Shown here in pieces: positions 8,708-16,865 of a stretch of 64,000 bases of DNA. A program made the position numbers and the translations under genes. The notes under the pieces were generated by a model that had not been told where the DNA came from, ran no database searches, and saw only the letters and a list, made by a program, of their open reading frames with translations. Every line of letters starts with the position of its first letter. Positions within the stretch are counted from its first letter, which is position 1. Source of the DNA: Merdimonas sp963929015 (GTDB lineage: Bacteria > Bacillota > Clostridia > Lachnospirales > Lachnospiraceae); the NCBI RefSeq assembly GCF_963929015.1, contig NZ_CAWVHE010000013.1, positions 186,001 through 250,000 of the forward strand. The letters are read 5' to 3'.

Positions 8708-9090
8708 AACAAAAAATCCTGGATGGTGGACAACAGTGTTGTGAGGATCGGCAGACTTAAAACCAGGATCGCCAGCTTGCCGAAGATTTCAATCTGCACC
8801 GCTATGGTCTGATAGCCTGCGTCTTTACAGATCCCGGAAGAAAATTCCGCCACATAAGTAATCCCCAGCATCCGGATCAGAGTTCCCACATATGCAGTAT
8901 CCATGTTGATATACTCTCCCAGCACCGCAAGAGATTCCACCATCACACCCAGCTTTTTTAACACTGCAAAGAAAATAAACAGGCTTAAAAAAATACTAAG
9001 ATAGATCCCATACTCGGGTTTTCCACTTTTAAACGGCACCGCAAGAAGCACGCCCGCCACCCCCAGAACACCGATCTGTATCATGTCCAT
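8704..9090 (-). CDS. spoIIIAD: Stage III sporulation protein AD
   Basis: A 128-residue integral membrane protein of the SpoIIIA complex, with helices at about residues 5-22 (IGVLGVAGVLLAVPF), 30-46 (IYLSIFLSLFIFFAVLK), 65-85 and 100-120. The family pattern YVGTLIRMLGITYVAEFSSGICKDAGY is intact. It follows spoIIIAC after 17 bases and shares an ATGA overlap with spoIIIAE. Confidence 0.94.
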   Translation of the reverse strand: MDMIQIGVLGVAGVLLAVPFKSGKPEYGIYLSIFLSLFIFFAVLKKLGVMVESLAVLGEYINMDTAYVGTLIRMLGITYVAEFSSGICKDAGYQTIAVQIEIFGKLAILVLSLPILTTLLSTIQDFLL

Positions 9091-9107
9091 CTTCCGTCCC
9101 TCCCAAA

Positions 9108-9302
9108 CTACAGCGAAAACAACTCCTGAATCTGCGTAAACAGATCATAGATATACGGGACAATCCAGAAAAGCACAAGCAAGAGCCCGGCAAGACTGGT
9201 TAAAAAGGCCTGTTCCTCCCGGCCGCTGTGCTTTAGCACCTGGCTTAAGATTGACACCAGGATCCCCACTGCCGCAATTTTAAACAATAGACTGATATTC
9301 AT
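9108..9302 (-). CDS. spoIIIAC: Stage III sporulation protein AC
   Basis: A 64-residue protein with two membrane helices (MNISLLFKIAAVGILVSILS and LTSLAGLLLVLFWIVPYIYD), homologous to spoIIIAD and part of the same mother-cell complex. The frame is open to 9368, but the ATG at 9302 has a perfect GGAGG five to six bases upstream and gives the length seen in Bacillus and Clostridium, so that start is used. It begins 11 bases after spoIIIAB. Confidence 0.94.
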   Translation of the reverse strand: MNISLLFKIAAVGILVSILSQVLKHSGREEQAFLTSLAGLLLVLFWIVPYIYDLFTQIQELFSL

Positions 9303-9313
9303 ATTCGCCTCCT

Positions 9314-9832
9314 TCAAATCAGCAAGATAGAAAGGAACAACCCGCCCATCAGGCCCAGGCAGCGGCAAAGGCGGATCCTGGTCTTCATCCCTTCCCTTTT
9401 TTCTTCCATAGACAGCCGAAGCTCTTCCAGATAAAGATCCAGACTGCGGATCTGCGCCTCCATATCAATACTGCCAAGCTCCATTCCCAGCATTTCCAGC
9501 CGTTCTTTTTCCTTCCCTGGAAGTCTGGATCCGGCAGAAATCACCGACATTCCATTTTTCCAGATTACAGAAAAAGGAATCCCATCCCGTTCCTGCATCT
9601 GCTCCGCCATGCCAGAGAGCCACTGATCAAAAGGCGCCCCGACTTCGCCCGCGATTTTTCCAAAGGCTTCCCCCAGGCAGGATCTGCTATATAAGATCTC
9701 GCTTCTAAGGGCATACAATACTCCCCGGATATGACGCATTGCCTCGTATTCGTCCTGTACATGTTCCGCAGCAGACATTCCTGCAAGAAGCGAAGCCGCC
9801 ATGATCAGGACGGCTCCGGCCAGCTTCAGCAT
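9314..9832 (-). CDS. spoIIIAB: Stage III sporulation protein AB
   Basis: A 172-residue protein resembling type II secretion GspF-like proteins, anchored by hydrophobic ends (residues 3-19 LKLAGAVLIMAASLLAG, and a second segment at the C-terminus, CLGLMGGLFLSILLI), with a helical cytosolic middle. The ends fit the SpoIIIAB pattern, in which the ATPase SpoIIIAA docks. The start overlaps the spoIIIAA stop by 7 bases. Confidence 0.93.
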   Translation of the reverse strand: MLKLAGAVLIMAASLLAGMSAAEHVQDEYEAMRHIRGVLYALRSEILYSRSCLGEAFGKIAGEVGAPFDQWLSGMAEQMQERDGIPFSVIWKNGMSVISAGSRLPGKEKERLEMLGMELGSIDMEAQIRSLDLYLEELRLSMEEKREGMKTRIRLCRCLGLMGGLFLSILLI

Positions 9833-10764
9833 ACCGGCTCCTCTCTGTACAGCAGCGTTCCACGATTGTCATAGATTCCCAGTATCTGTCCGGCTCTCTT
9901 CTGGCTGCCAAGCAGGATATATCTCTCAAAACTGCCGCTTTTGACCAGCTTTTGAAGGAGGGGTTTTCTCCTTAGCTCTTCCATAGAAGCCGCGTGAACC
10001 GTCGCCAGGATCCTGCAGCCACAGTGCATGGCGTATTCCATCGCATGTACATCCCGGGCCGTTCCAATCTCATCAACAGCAATGACTTCCGGGCCCATGG
10101 AGCGGATCAGCATCATCATTCCCTCTGCTTTGGGACAGCCATCCAGAATATCTGTCCGTCTCCCCAGGTGGTTCTGGGCCACCCCGCGGTAACAGCCGCC
10201 AAGTTCCGACCGCTCGTCCACAACCCCTACAGACCTTCCCTGACAGTCTTCATTCCCATCGGAAATCTGCCGGATCATATCCCTCAAAAGAGTGGTCTTT
10301 CCACAGCGGGGCGGGGAAACCACCAGTGTATGGTACAGCTGTGTCCTGCCGCTAATATAAGGCATCACCGCATCCGCGCACCCGGGGATCTCATGAGACA
10401 TCCGAATATTGACAGAAGACACATATTTCAGATTCTTCACCCTCCCATTCTCCATGATCACCTGCCCTGACATCCCTACCCGGTGTCCGCCGCAGGTAGT
10501 GATAAATCCCTGCCGCATTTCCTGCTCATAAGCATACAGCGAATAATTGCTGACATACTGTAAAGTTTCCTTCAGGTCCTTCTCCGTCACCACAACAGGT
10601 CTCCCCTGACATGTTGGAACCCGCTCCCTTCCGCGATAGATCAGGATCAGGGGCTGTCCGGCCCGCATACGGATCTCCTGAAGAAACGAATAGTCAAGCT
10701 TCGCCCCTTCCACTGCGCTTCGAACACTTCCGGACAGCAAACATAAAATTTGATTCTCCCGCAT
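9826..10764 (-). CDS. spoIIIAA: Stage III sporulation protein AA (ATPase)
   Basis: The ATPase of the SpoIIIA channel, related to type II/IV secretion ATPases, acting on the mother-cell side of the forespore membrane. A Walker A motif SPPRCGKTT lies at about residues 150-158 and a Walker B-like VIAVDEIG near 230-237. VNIRMSHEIPGCAD is the usual segment before the P-loop. Length is 312 residues. It is the first gene of the eight-gene operon AA to AH; spacing and overlaps are tight throughout, so the whole set is expected to be expressed in the mother cell under SigE (family knowledge). Confidence 0.95.
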   Translation of the reverse strand: MRENQILCLLSGSVRSAVEGAKLDYSFLQEIRMRAGQPLILIYRGRERVPTCQGRPVVVTEKDLKETLQYVSNYSLYAYEQEMRQGFITTCGGHRVGMSGQVIMENGRVKNLKYVSSVNIRMSHEIPGCADAVMPYISGRTQLYHTLVVSPPRCGKTTLLRDMIRQISDGNEDCQGRSVGVVDERSELGGCYRGVAQNHLGRRTDILDGCPKAEGMMMLIRSMGPEVIAVDEIGTARDVHAMEYAMHCGCRILATVHAASMEELRRKPLLQKLVKSGSFERYILLGSQKRAGQILGIYDNRGTLLYREEPVC

Positions 10765-10787
10765 CTTTGTCCACCTCTTTCTACATC

Positions 10788-10814
10788 AATATATGCCCGG
10801 ATCAGCAGGATATT
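10788..10814 (-). promoter_or_regulatory. Possible SigE-like promoter for the spoIIIA operon
   Basis: On the minus strand, CATATATT at 10788-10795 resembles the SigE -10 (CATAnnnT), and AATATCC upstream resembles the -35 (ATATTT). The spacing is about two bases shorter than ideal. An AGAGGTGG ribosome-binding site follows before the spoIIIAA ATG. Position and resemblance are suggestive only. Confidence 0.3.
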
Positions 10815-10827
10815 CCTGGCAAAATAA

Positions 10828-10872
10828 CAATTTGGGACGTAGACCTTTTGCAAAGGTCTACGTCCCAAATTG
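10828..10872. repeat. Large palindrome, copy 1 of a dispersed REP-like element
   Basis: A near-perfect inverted repeat with a 21-bp stem (CAATTTGGGACGTAGACCTTT and its complement) and a 3-base loop, between pnp and spoIIIAA. The part 10834-10885, which also takes in 13 bases beyond the palindrome, recurs without mismatch at 47518-47569, 52 identical bases in the same orientation. It may act as a transcript-end structure for pnp, but it lacks a T-run and its dispersed nature suggests a mobile REP-type element. Confidence 0.85.
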
Positions 10873-10877
10873 CGTTT

Positions 10878-10906
10878 CAGGGTGTCCCTTTTCGTCAAAC
10901 ACCCTG
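10878..10906 (-). terminator. Hairpin after pnp, possible 3'-end structure
   Basis: CAGGGTGT and ACACCCTG form an 8-bp stem with a 13-base loop, 14 bases after the pnp stop on the minus strand. No T-run follows, so this is a weak terminator at best. Together with the adjacent 21-bp palindrome it would place two stable stems at the 3' end of the pnp message. Confidence 0.4.
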
Positions 10907-10919
10907 TACCTTTTTGATT

Positions 10920-13007
10920 TTATTCTGCCACATCTTTGATGCTGAAGGAGAATCTTCCCATTTTATCTTTGCCAAGGCATACGACTTTTACTACGTCGCC
11001 AAGTGTCAGCACGTCTTCTACGCGGTTGACTCTTTCTTTGGCAATCTTGGAAATGTGTACCATTCCTTCTTTTCCCGGAGCAAACTCCAGAAACGCTCCA
11101 AATTCTTTGATGCTTACGACTTTCCCTTCCAGTACCTGTCCGGCTTCAAAGTCTGTAACGATGGTATAGATCAGTTTTCTTGCCTTTTCCATACCTTCTG
11201 CCTCTGTTCCACAGATGGATACGGATCCGTCGTCCTCAATATCAATCTTCACACCAGTCTGCTCGATGATCGCATTGATGGTCTTTCCTCTTTGTCCTAC
11301 GACATCGCCGATCTTCTGCGGATCGATCTGCATCTGGATAATCTTCGGCGCGTATTCGCCTACTTCCGGTCTCGGCTCTGCAATCGCCTGATTCATTACT
11401 TCGTCAATAATGTATGTTCTGGCCTTCTTGGTCGCTGCGATCGCTTCTTCGATGATCGGTCTGGTCAATCCGTGGATCTTGATATCCATCTGGATCGCAG
11501 TGATACCTTTATGTGTTCCGGCTACCTTAAAGTCCATATCTCCAAAGAAGTCTTCCAGACCCTGGATATCTGTCAGTACCAGATATTCATCGTCCGTCTC
11601 TCCGGTCACAAGACCTGCGGAAATACCTGCCACTGCGCTCTTGATCGGCACACCTGCAGCCATCAGTGACATAGAAGATGCACATACACTGGCCTGTGAA
11701 GTGGAACCATTGGATTCAAAGGTCTCGGATACGGTGCGGATCGCATACGGGAACTCCGTCTCACTGGGCAGTACCGGGATCAGGGCTCTCTCTGCAAGCG
11801 CTCCGTGTCCGATCTCGCGTCGTCCCGGTCCTCTGGAAGGTCTGGTCTCACCTACAGAATAAGACGGGAAATTGTAATGATGCATATATCTCTTGGAAGT
11901 CTCGGTCTCATCCAGTCCGTCCAGCCTCTGTGCGTCGGACAGCGGCGCCAGAGTGGTAATGTTGCAGATCTGAGTCTGTCCGCGTGTAAACATGGCAGAT
12001 CCATGTACTCTCGGGATCAGATCCACTTCTGCCGCAAGGGGACGGATCTCATCGATCGCACGTCCGTCCGGACGCTTATGATCCTTTAAGATCATCTTGC
12101 GGACGGTCTTTTTCTGATACTGGTAAACAGCTTCGCCTAATTTTTCAAGCCATTCTTCCTTCTCTGCAAATGCTTCTTCCAGTCTCTCTGTAATCTTGCG
12201 GATATTTTCTTCTCTGGTCTGTTTGTCATCCGTAAATACGGCTTCTTCCATCTCTTCCTGGGGAACGATCTCACGGATCGCATCAAACAGCTCTTCCGGC
12301 ACTGCAAAACTTTCGTAAGCATGCTTTGGCTTCCCGCACTCTGCAACAATCGTTTCAATAAATGCGATCACCTTCTGGTTCAGCTCATGTGCCGCAAAGA
12401 TCGCGTCGATCATCTGCTGCTCCGGCACCTCGTTGGCGCCCGCCTCGATCATGATCACCTTTTCTTTGGTGGATGCAACCGTCAGAGCCAGTTCTGAAGC
12501 GGTCTTCTGGGCCTCTGTAGGATTGAATACAAATTCTCCGTCTACCAGTCCCACCTGTGTAGTGGAGATCGGTCCGTCAAACGGGATATCAGAAATGCAG
12601 GTAGCGATCGCCGCGCCCAACATCGCCGTAAGCTCTGGTGAACAATCCTGGTCTACAGAGAGCACCAGATTTTCCAGCGTCACATCATTGCGGTAATCCT
12701 TCGGGAATAACGGACGCATAGGACGGTCGATCACTCGGTCAGTCAGGATTGCGTTTTCAGACGCCTTTCCCTCTCTCTTGTTAAATCCGCCCGGGATCTT
12801 TCCAACCGCATACATCCGCTCATTATATTCTACACTTAACGGGAAAAAGTCGATTCCTTCTCTCGGCTTTTCCGATGCAGTGGCCGTACACAGAACCGTA
12901 GTATCGCCATAGTGCATCAGTACCGCGCCATTGGCCTGTTTTGCCACCCGGCCGACATCTACACGCAAGGTTCTTCCGGCCAGTTCCATTTCATACTTTT
13001 TGTACAT
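10920..13007 (-). CDS. pnp: Polyribonucleotide nucleotidyltransferase (PNPase)
   Basis: PNPase degrades RNA 3' to 5' by phosphorolysis and is a core RNA-decay enzyme. The 695-residue protein has two RNase PH domains (residues about 1-145 and 315-545), the second with the motif FNFPSYSVGETRPSRGPGRREIGHG shown here by its ends. A KH domain (about 557-615; VGQRGKTINAIIEQTGVKIDIED) and a C-terminal S1 domain (about 625-690; GKVVSIKEFGAFLEFAPGKEG) follow. In related genomes pnp directly follows rpsO; here a 22-kb element separates the two, so pnp must use a promoter in the 400 bases upstream or read-through from the element. Confidence 0.97.
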   Translation of the reverse strand: MYKKYEMELAGRTLRVDVGRVAKQANGAVLMHYGDTTVLCTATASEKPREGIDFFPLSVEYNERMYAVGKIPGGFNKREGKASENAILTDRVIDRPMRPLFPKDYRNDVTLENLVLSVDQDCSPELTAMLGAAIATCISDIPFDGPISTTQVGLVDGEFVFNPTEAQKTASELALTVASTKEKVIMIEAGANEVPEQQMIDAIFAAHELNQKVIAFIETIVAECGKPKHAYESFAVPEELFDAIREIVPQEEMEEAVFTDDKQTREENIRKITERLEEAFAEKEEWLEKLGEAVYQYQKKTVRKMILKDHKRPDGRAIDEIRPLAAEVDLIPRVHGSAMFTRGQTQICNITTLAPLSDAQRLDGLDETETSKRYMHHYNFPSYSVGETRPSRGPGRREIGHGALAERALIPVLPSETEFPYAIRTVSETFESNGSTSQASVCASSMSLMAAGVPIKSAVAGISAGLVTGETDDEYLVLTDIQGLEDFFGDMDFKVAGTHKGITAIQMDIKIHGLTRPIIEEAIAATKKARTYIIDEVMNQAIAEPRPEVGEYAPKIIQMQIDPQKIGDVVGQRGKTINAIIEQTGVKIDIEDDGSVSICGTEAEGMEKARKLIYTIVTDFEAGQVLEGKVVSIKEFGAFLEFAPGKEGMVHISKIAKERVNRVEDVLTLGDVVKVVCLGKDKMGRFSFSIKDVAE

Positions 13008-13050
13008 ATTTTTCTCCTCTTTTACAAAATATTTCTGCGGACAGCCGCCA

Positions 13051-13108
13051 CCGAAACTACTGAAAAAAGCACTTGCAGCTTCTCAAATGCACTTTTCAGT
13101 GGTCTCGG
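13051..13108 (-). other. Imperfect long hairpin in the pnp leader
   Basis: Upstream of pnp, CCGAGACCACTGAAAAGTGC on the minus strand can pair over about 20 bases with GCACTTTTTTCAGTAGTTTCGG-like sequence nearer the gene, with an 11-base loop and a few mismatches. In other bacteria a long leader hairpin cut by RNase III controls pnp autoregulation; that this one does so is inference. It also shows that the original pnp leader is kept on this side of the insertion. Confidence 0.45.
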
Positions 13109-13211
13109 CTCTCACACAGCCGCCCACAATCTTAAATATTATAGCACACCCACCAGAAATATTCCACTACAAAAATCAGCATCTATCAAGACCTTATCTT
13201 TGATACAAAAG

Positions 13212-13250
13212 AAAAAGCCTTCTCCGGTGTGAAAATACCGAAAAAGGCTT
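13212..13250 (-). terminator. Rho-independent terminator at the end of the defence operon
   Basis: On the minus strand AAGCCTT pairs with AAGGCTT, with an inner CGGT/ACCG pair, and the stem runs into TTTTC. It lies about 160 bases after the stop of the last defence gene. The stretch 13251-13407 between them holds no gene that I can recognise. Confidence 0.6.
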
Positions 13251-13407
13251 GATTTTCTGGACTTTCACGAGCATTTGCTGTCTGTGGAAGCCCAGCTTTT
13301 TTATTCTATTGTCGTTGTTTTACCCGAAGCGGACGGTGCCGGAAGTCAATCCAGCAGGCCCGGAATAGGTAAAATTAAAAAGTATGCCAAAATTAAAAGG
13401 TTTAAAA

Positions 13408-14304
13408 TCAACAATTGATTCCTTTTCGGAAGCACCATAAAAGAGTATCCTCAACGAATCTGAATAGCAGCAAAGCATCTTCCCGTGAGGGAATATCTTC
13501 GTGATGAGGCCCTAATCCAGACATAGCACTATACATCGTCTGAAATAGACGGAAACGATTTGCGCCAGATTTATTATTTATCCAATAGGTGTATATCTTT
13601 TTTATGGAAGTTAGTGATGCACCATTGTCAATCACAGTTTCTCCTGTTGCCGCCAAAATCCCCTTTACATAATCATTATCTACCGGATCTAATTTTTTGA
13701 AGAAACTCTCAAATAAGGAACGGCAATTATCAATACAGCTTATATACTGTGCATTCCCAAAATTCGTTGTTGCCTCATCATATAGGTGAAGCAACTCACT
13801 ATGATGCATAGATAGCATAGAACGCAAATAAGATATATCACTACTTCTTTCCGTTGTTCCGTCTGACGAAGGTATAAGAGAATATGTGTAAGTCGTCCAA
13901 TACTCATCTTCTACTGCTTTAACATCGATTTCGTAACCGATTATTCCGAGATAGTTTGTGAGTTTATCCATCTCACCATCTTCGATACGATGAGTATGGC
14001 TCAAAATTACATTAAGAAATCTGAGTAATGCATCTTCTGATGCTTCGATTTCTTGGCATAACAACAAGCATACATATTCAGGATTATACTGGTCATTGTT
14101 ATTTTGGTATCCTCTATTATACCAATAGGGATTTAATCTGAACGCATAATCCTCGACCAAGCTTGACAATCCTGCTTCGCAAAGAAGAACCTTTCCATCG
14201 TCATTTTTCTGGGTACAGCGGCGGAGCAATTTGCCAAAAATCGAATAGATATTTGAACGTGTAATGCGCTCCTTGCTGTCAAATGTTATGCTCAATACTG
14301 TCAC
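13408..14304 (-). CDS. Abi-C-like protein, last gene of the defence operon
   Basis: A 298-residue soluble protein. The C-terminal third (about residues 185-295) has the layout of the abortive-infection C-terminal (Abi_C) domain: CRSLFESFFKKL, then a second helical block ending SGLGPHHEDIPSREDALLLFRFVEDTLLW. The latter contains the G-x-x-H pattern and the alanine/leucine-rich last helix usual in that family. The N-terminal part has no motif I recognise. It starts 22 bases after the stop of the preceding gene and is followed by a terminator, so it closes the operon. The Abi_C assignment is by eye; function as an antiphage effector is inference from domain and place. Confidence 0.55.
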   Translation of the reverse strand: MTVLSITFDSKERITRSNIYSIFGKLLRRCTQKNDDGKVLLCEAGLSSLVEDYAFRLNPYWYNRGYQNNNDQYNPEYVCLLLCQEIEASEDALLRFLNVILSHTHRIEDGEMDKLTNYLGIIGYEIDVKAVEDEYWTTYTYSLIPSSDGTTERSSDISYLRSMLSMHHSELLHLYDEATTNFGNAQYISCIDNCRSLFESFFKKLDPVDNDYVKGILAATGETVIDNGASLTSIKKIYTYWINNKSGANRFRLFQTMYSAMSGLGPHHEDIPSREDALLLFRFVEDTLLWCFRKGINC

Positions 14305-14326
14305 CTCCTAAGTCTCTATCTATTTC

Positions 14327-15007
14327 TCAATCATCGTCTGTTTCTTCATCCAGTTCTATTCCGAGCAGCTCTTGAAATCGGTCAAAATTATATGGATACG
14401 CATTATCTCCGTAGATTTTCACTGCCTTGTGGTCATTAGAAAAGTATATCTCCAATTCCCACTGTGTTCCATCTAACACCATACAGCCAAATCTATGCAG
14501 ATCGTATTTGCTGCGCCACTCTCCAATGTGCAACTCACGAAGACCGTCAAGGAACTCATCTTTGCTACAAGGATAATCTGGCTCAATATCGAGATTGGTC
14601 GGTTTCAGAAACAGCGAATGTTCAACATCCAAATACAGCCGTTCCTCATCCAATGTGTAAGTGCGAGTTTCATAGCCACCAAAATAACCACCGATTGAAA
14701 ATACCAGTTTCTTAATATTCGGAATATTAGCATCGAAATCGGCGGCCTTCAACTCACCCTGTGATGGTTTGTATGTTCCTCCCGCTGCTGTTAAGGCTTC
14801 CTTAGCCCTCTCAAGATACAAGCGAGCACACCACAAACGGGTAGATTCGCTCGGATGAATTACCGGCTGTTCACCATAGTCTGGATGCTCCATCGTATTT
14901 TTCAGGTGGCCCATCTCTTTCTTTAAGCCACGAATAGCTGTCATTATTTGTTCTGCTGATTTTCCTTTTAGGTATTCCTCGTAGTATCCTTCTGGACTTA
15001 TCATCAT
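14327..15007 (-). CDS. Protein of unknown function in the defence operon
   Basis: A 226-residue acidic soluble protein that I do not recognise. The first 75 residues are helical and charged (EQIMTAIRGLKKEMGHLKNTM; then ESTRLWCARLYLERAKEALTAAGG). The rest looks like a beta-rich domain with many aromatic residues (FSIGGYFGGYETRTYTLD; GTQWELEIYFSNDHKAVKIYG). An AGGAGG ribosome-binding site precedes the start. Spacing of 21 and 22 bases to its neighbours places it firmly in the operon between the DUF262 nuclease and the Abi-C-like gene. It could be an accessory or control protein for either. Confidence 0.6.
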   Translation of the reverse strand: MMISPEGYYEEYLKGKSAEQIMTAIRGLKKEMGHLKNTMEHPDYGEQPVIHPSESTRLWCARLYLERAKEALTAAGGTYKPSQGELKAADFDANIPNIKKLVFSIGGYFGGYETRTYTLDEERLYLDVEHSLFLKPTNLDIEPDYPCSKDEFLDGLRELHIGEWRSKYDLHRFGCMVLDGTQWELEIYFSNDHKAVKIYGDNAYPYNFDRFQELLGIELDEETDDD

Positions 15008-15028
15008 GATTGGCCACCTCCTATCATT

Positions 15029-16849
15029 TTACTTAAACATTTCGTCGTTCCAAACCAAGCGTACCAGCTGCACCAGCAGGGCAACACGCTCCGTAATTTC
15101 GGCTTTACCAAACTGGTCATAAGCCTTGAAATTCAGGCCGTTGTCAGCAATAAATTTCTTGAATTTCGGATTGTTCTGATATGCAAGTTGGCCCAAAGAC
15201 TCGGTATAGATATTACCTTCGTTTGAGCAATATTTACTCAACTTGTAGCCATAGCGGGAATCGTTCAAGCTGGCATTGATGCTCTTATGCAGTAACAACA
15301 GAGCGCCAATACTATTTCTCCAGCGTCTGAAATCTTCCTGATCTGTATACTCATCAGTAAACCACTCATAGTGGTCAGTGATGATATGCTCAATTTCAAA
15401 CGGATTTTTAGTTTGAGTGTTCATGTAGTTGCAGTAGTTGGACGCAACGCCAGTGCTTTCTTCGATAAATCCGGTAACACGGGCCAGAATGTTTTTGATG
15501 TACTTCTTGGTAAAACTGTTCAGTCCCAAATCCGGCAGTGCCACTTCAGGCTTGAAATCCAGATTATCGTATTGCTGCTGCAGCTTCTGTTTCAGTGTAG
15601 CCACATCGCACATACGAATATCCTTCGTCACATTGAATACAAAATTCTTGATGGTACTGTAGTCCACGGAACGATAATTAGTTACTCTGGATACGATAAG
15701 AATATCGATAAATCTTGCTGTCAGGTTGATTTTTTCAATAATTACAGGCCAAGAATCCTCGTAGCATATAGGCGCAAGAAGCATCTGGGGCTGCAAGGTG
15801 AAATTCACCTGAGCGTTATAGTATACGTATTTTGTGTTCTCGGCGAAAGTAGTCTCTGCCTGACGGATACGCTGATAAACCTCTGCAAATTTAGCAAATT
15901 TCTTTATAAACAATTCAAAATCTGCAGAAGAATCCAATCCCAGCTTATCACGTTCATCACGGACCCATTTGTGGAAGGAGCCACCAATGATATCAAAATC
16001 CTTGTTGACCGCACCGGCCTTGGTTTCACGGATGGTTTCTGCATAATGCGCACGAAGCCATGCCTTGATAAAAGTCTCATCGCCTTTGTCGTCGTCCTTT
16101 TTCAGAACGAGGACCATGTCTTTCCACACGCCATTCATCTTTTCACGAACGGCATCATCTCTGATTTCAGACAGAATATATCCTTTCAACATTTCTGTAG
16201 ATGTCAGGCTCAAACCACGGTCGTTCATTGTAACGAAAACTTTATGAGCGTCCTGTTCTGTGGTGGCCACGATCTCAATGAAGAAAACCTTCTCCGCAAG
16301 CCAATCACAAAAATGCAGGAGCATATCGTCCGTAATGTCTGCCGGGAATACGTCAACGATATCTGTGTAGCGACCATACAAATTACGAACGGATTCTCCG
16401 CAATTTGTTATGTCAAAATCCTTGTTGTTGAAGATGGCCTCCATGCATTCCTGACGGTCATCCACATTGATGTTAAAGGACTTCGTACCAAAAGACTCCG
16501 AAAAAATCATAGTCTCGATCATGTTGTAGCTCTGACCGATTTTCTTCAAGCGATTGTTCAAATACATCAGCAGCAATGTCAAAGACGAAAAGCGCTGCTG
16601 GCCATCGATAATAGCATTCTCACGTCCAGCTAAAACGATGGACCCCATAAAATATGCGCCATAATCCGCTACAGCCGGACGAGAATCACCCGGCTTATAG
16701 TTATCCAGAAATTCAGAGGTAAGGTCGTCGATAAGCTCTTCGATATGCTTACGCTGCCACATATACTCTCTCTGATAATAGTGGATGGAGTATTTCGTAT
16801 TTTGCAATAATTGTTTTAGATTCTTCGGTGAACCTTCTATCTTTTTCAT
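15029..16849 (-). CDS. DUF262/DUF1524 (GmrSD-like) nuclease
   Basis: A 606-residue protein with the two-part layout of GmrSD/type IV-like restriction proteins. The N-terminal DUF262 domain has the ParB-like motif IDGQQR (residues 81-86) preceded by the YYQREYMWQ segment. The C-terminal DUF1524 His-Me-finger nuclease has EIEHIITDH, then NSIGALLLLHKSINASLND. Known members cleave modified phage DNA in an NTP-dependent way; the substrate here is unknown. The frame is open to 16894, but the ATG at 16849 has AAGGAG eight bases upstream and begins 17 bases after the hamB stop, so it is used. Confidence 0.85.
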   Translation of the reverse strand: MKKIEGSPKNLKQLLQNTKYSIHYYQREYMWQRKHIEELIDDLTSEFLDNYKPGDSRPAVADYGAYFMGSIVLAGRENAIIDGQQRFSSLTLLLMYLNNRLKKIGQSYNMIETMIFSESFGTKSFNINVDDRQECMEAIFNNKDFDITNCGESVRNLYGRYTDIVDVFPADITDDMLLHFCDWLAEKVFFIEIVATTEQDAHKVFVTMNDRGLSLTSTEMLKGYILSEIRDDAVREKMNGVWKDMVLVLKKDDDKGDETFIKAWLRAHYAETIRETKAGAVNKDFDIIGGSFHKWVRDERDKLGLDSSADFELFIKKFAKFAEVYQRIRQAETTFAENTKYVYYNAQVNFTLQPQMLLAPICYEDSWPVIIEKINLTARFIDILIVSRVTNYRSVDYSTIKNFVFNVTKDIRMCDVATLKQKLQQQYDNLDFKPEVALPDLGLNSFTKKYIKNILARVTGFIEESTGVASNYCNYMNTQTKNPFEIEHIITDHYEWFTDEYTDQEDFRRWRNSIGALLLLHKSINASLNDSRYGYKLSKYCSNEGNIYTESLGQLAYQNNPKFKKFIADNGLNFKAYDQFGKAEITERVALLVQLVRLVWNDEMFK

Positions 16850-16865
16850 CGGTGTTCTCCTTGTG

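Noticed and set aside
10611..11669. A 352-codon plus-strand frame across spoIIIAA, the palindrome and pnp
   Set aside because: It crosses two confirmed genes and an intergenic palindrome and has no protein-like pattern.
15371..16633. A 420-codon plus-strand frame opposite the DUF262 gene
   Set aside because: The opposite strand has clear DUF262 and DUF1524 motifs; this frame has none and lies in the wrong direction for the operon.
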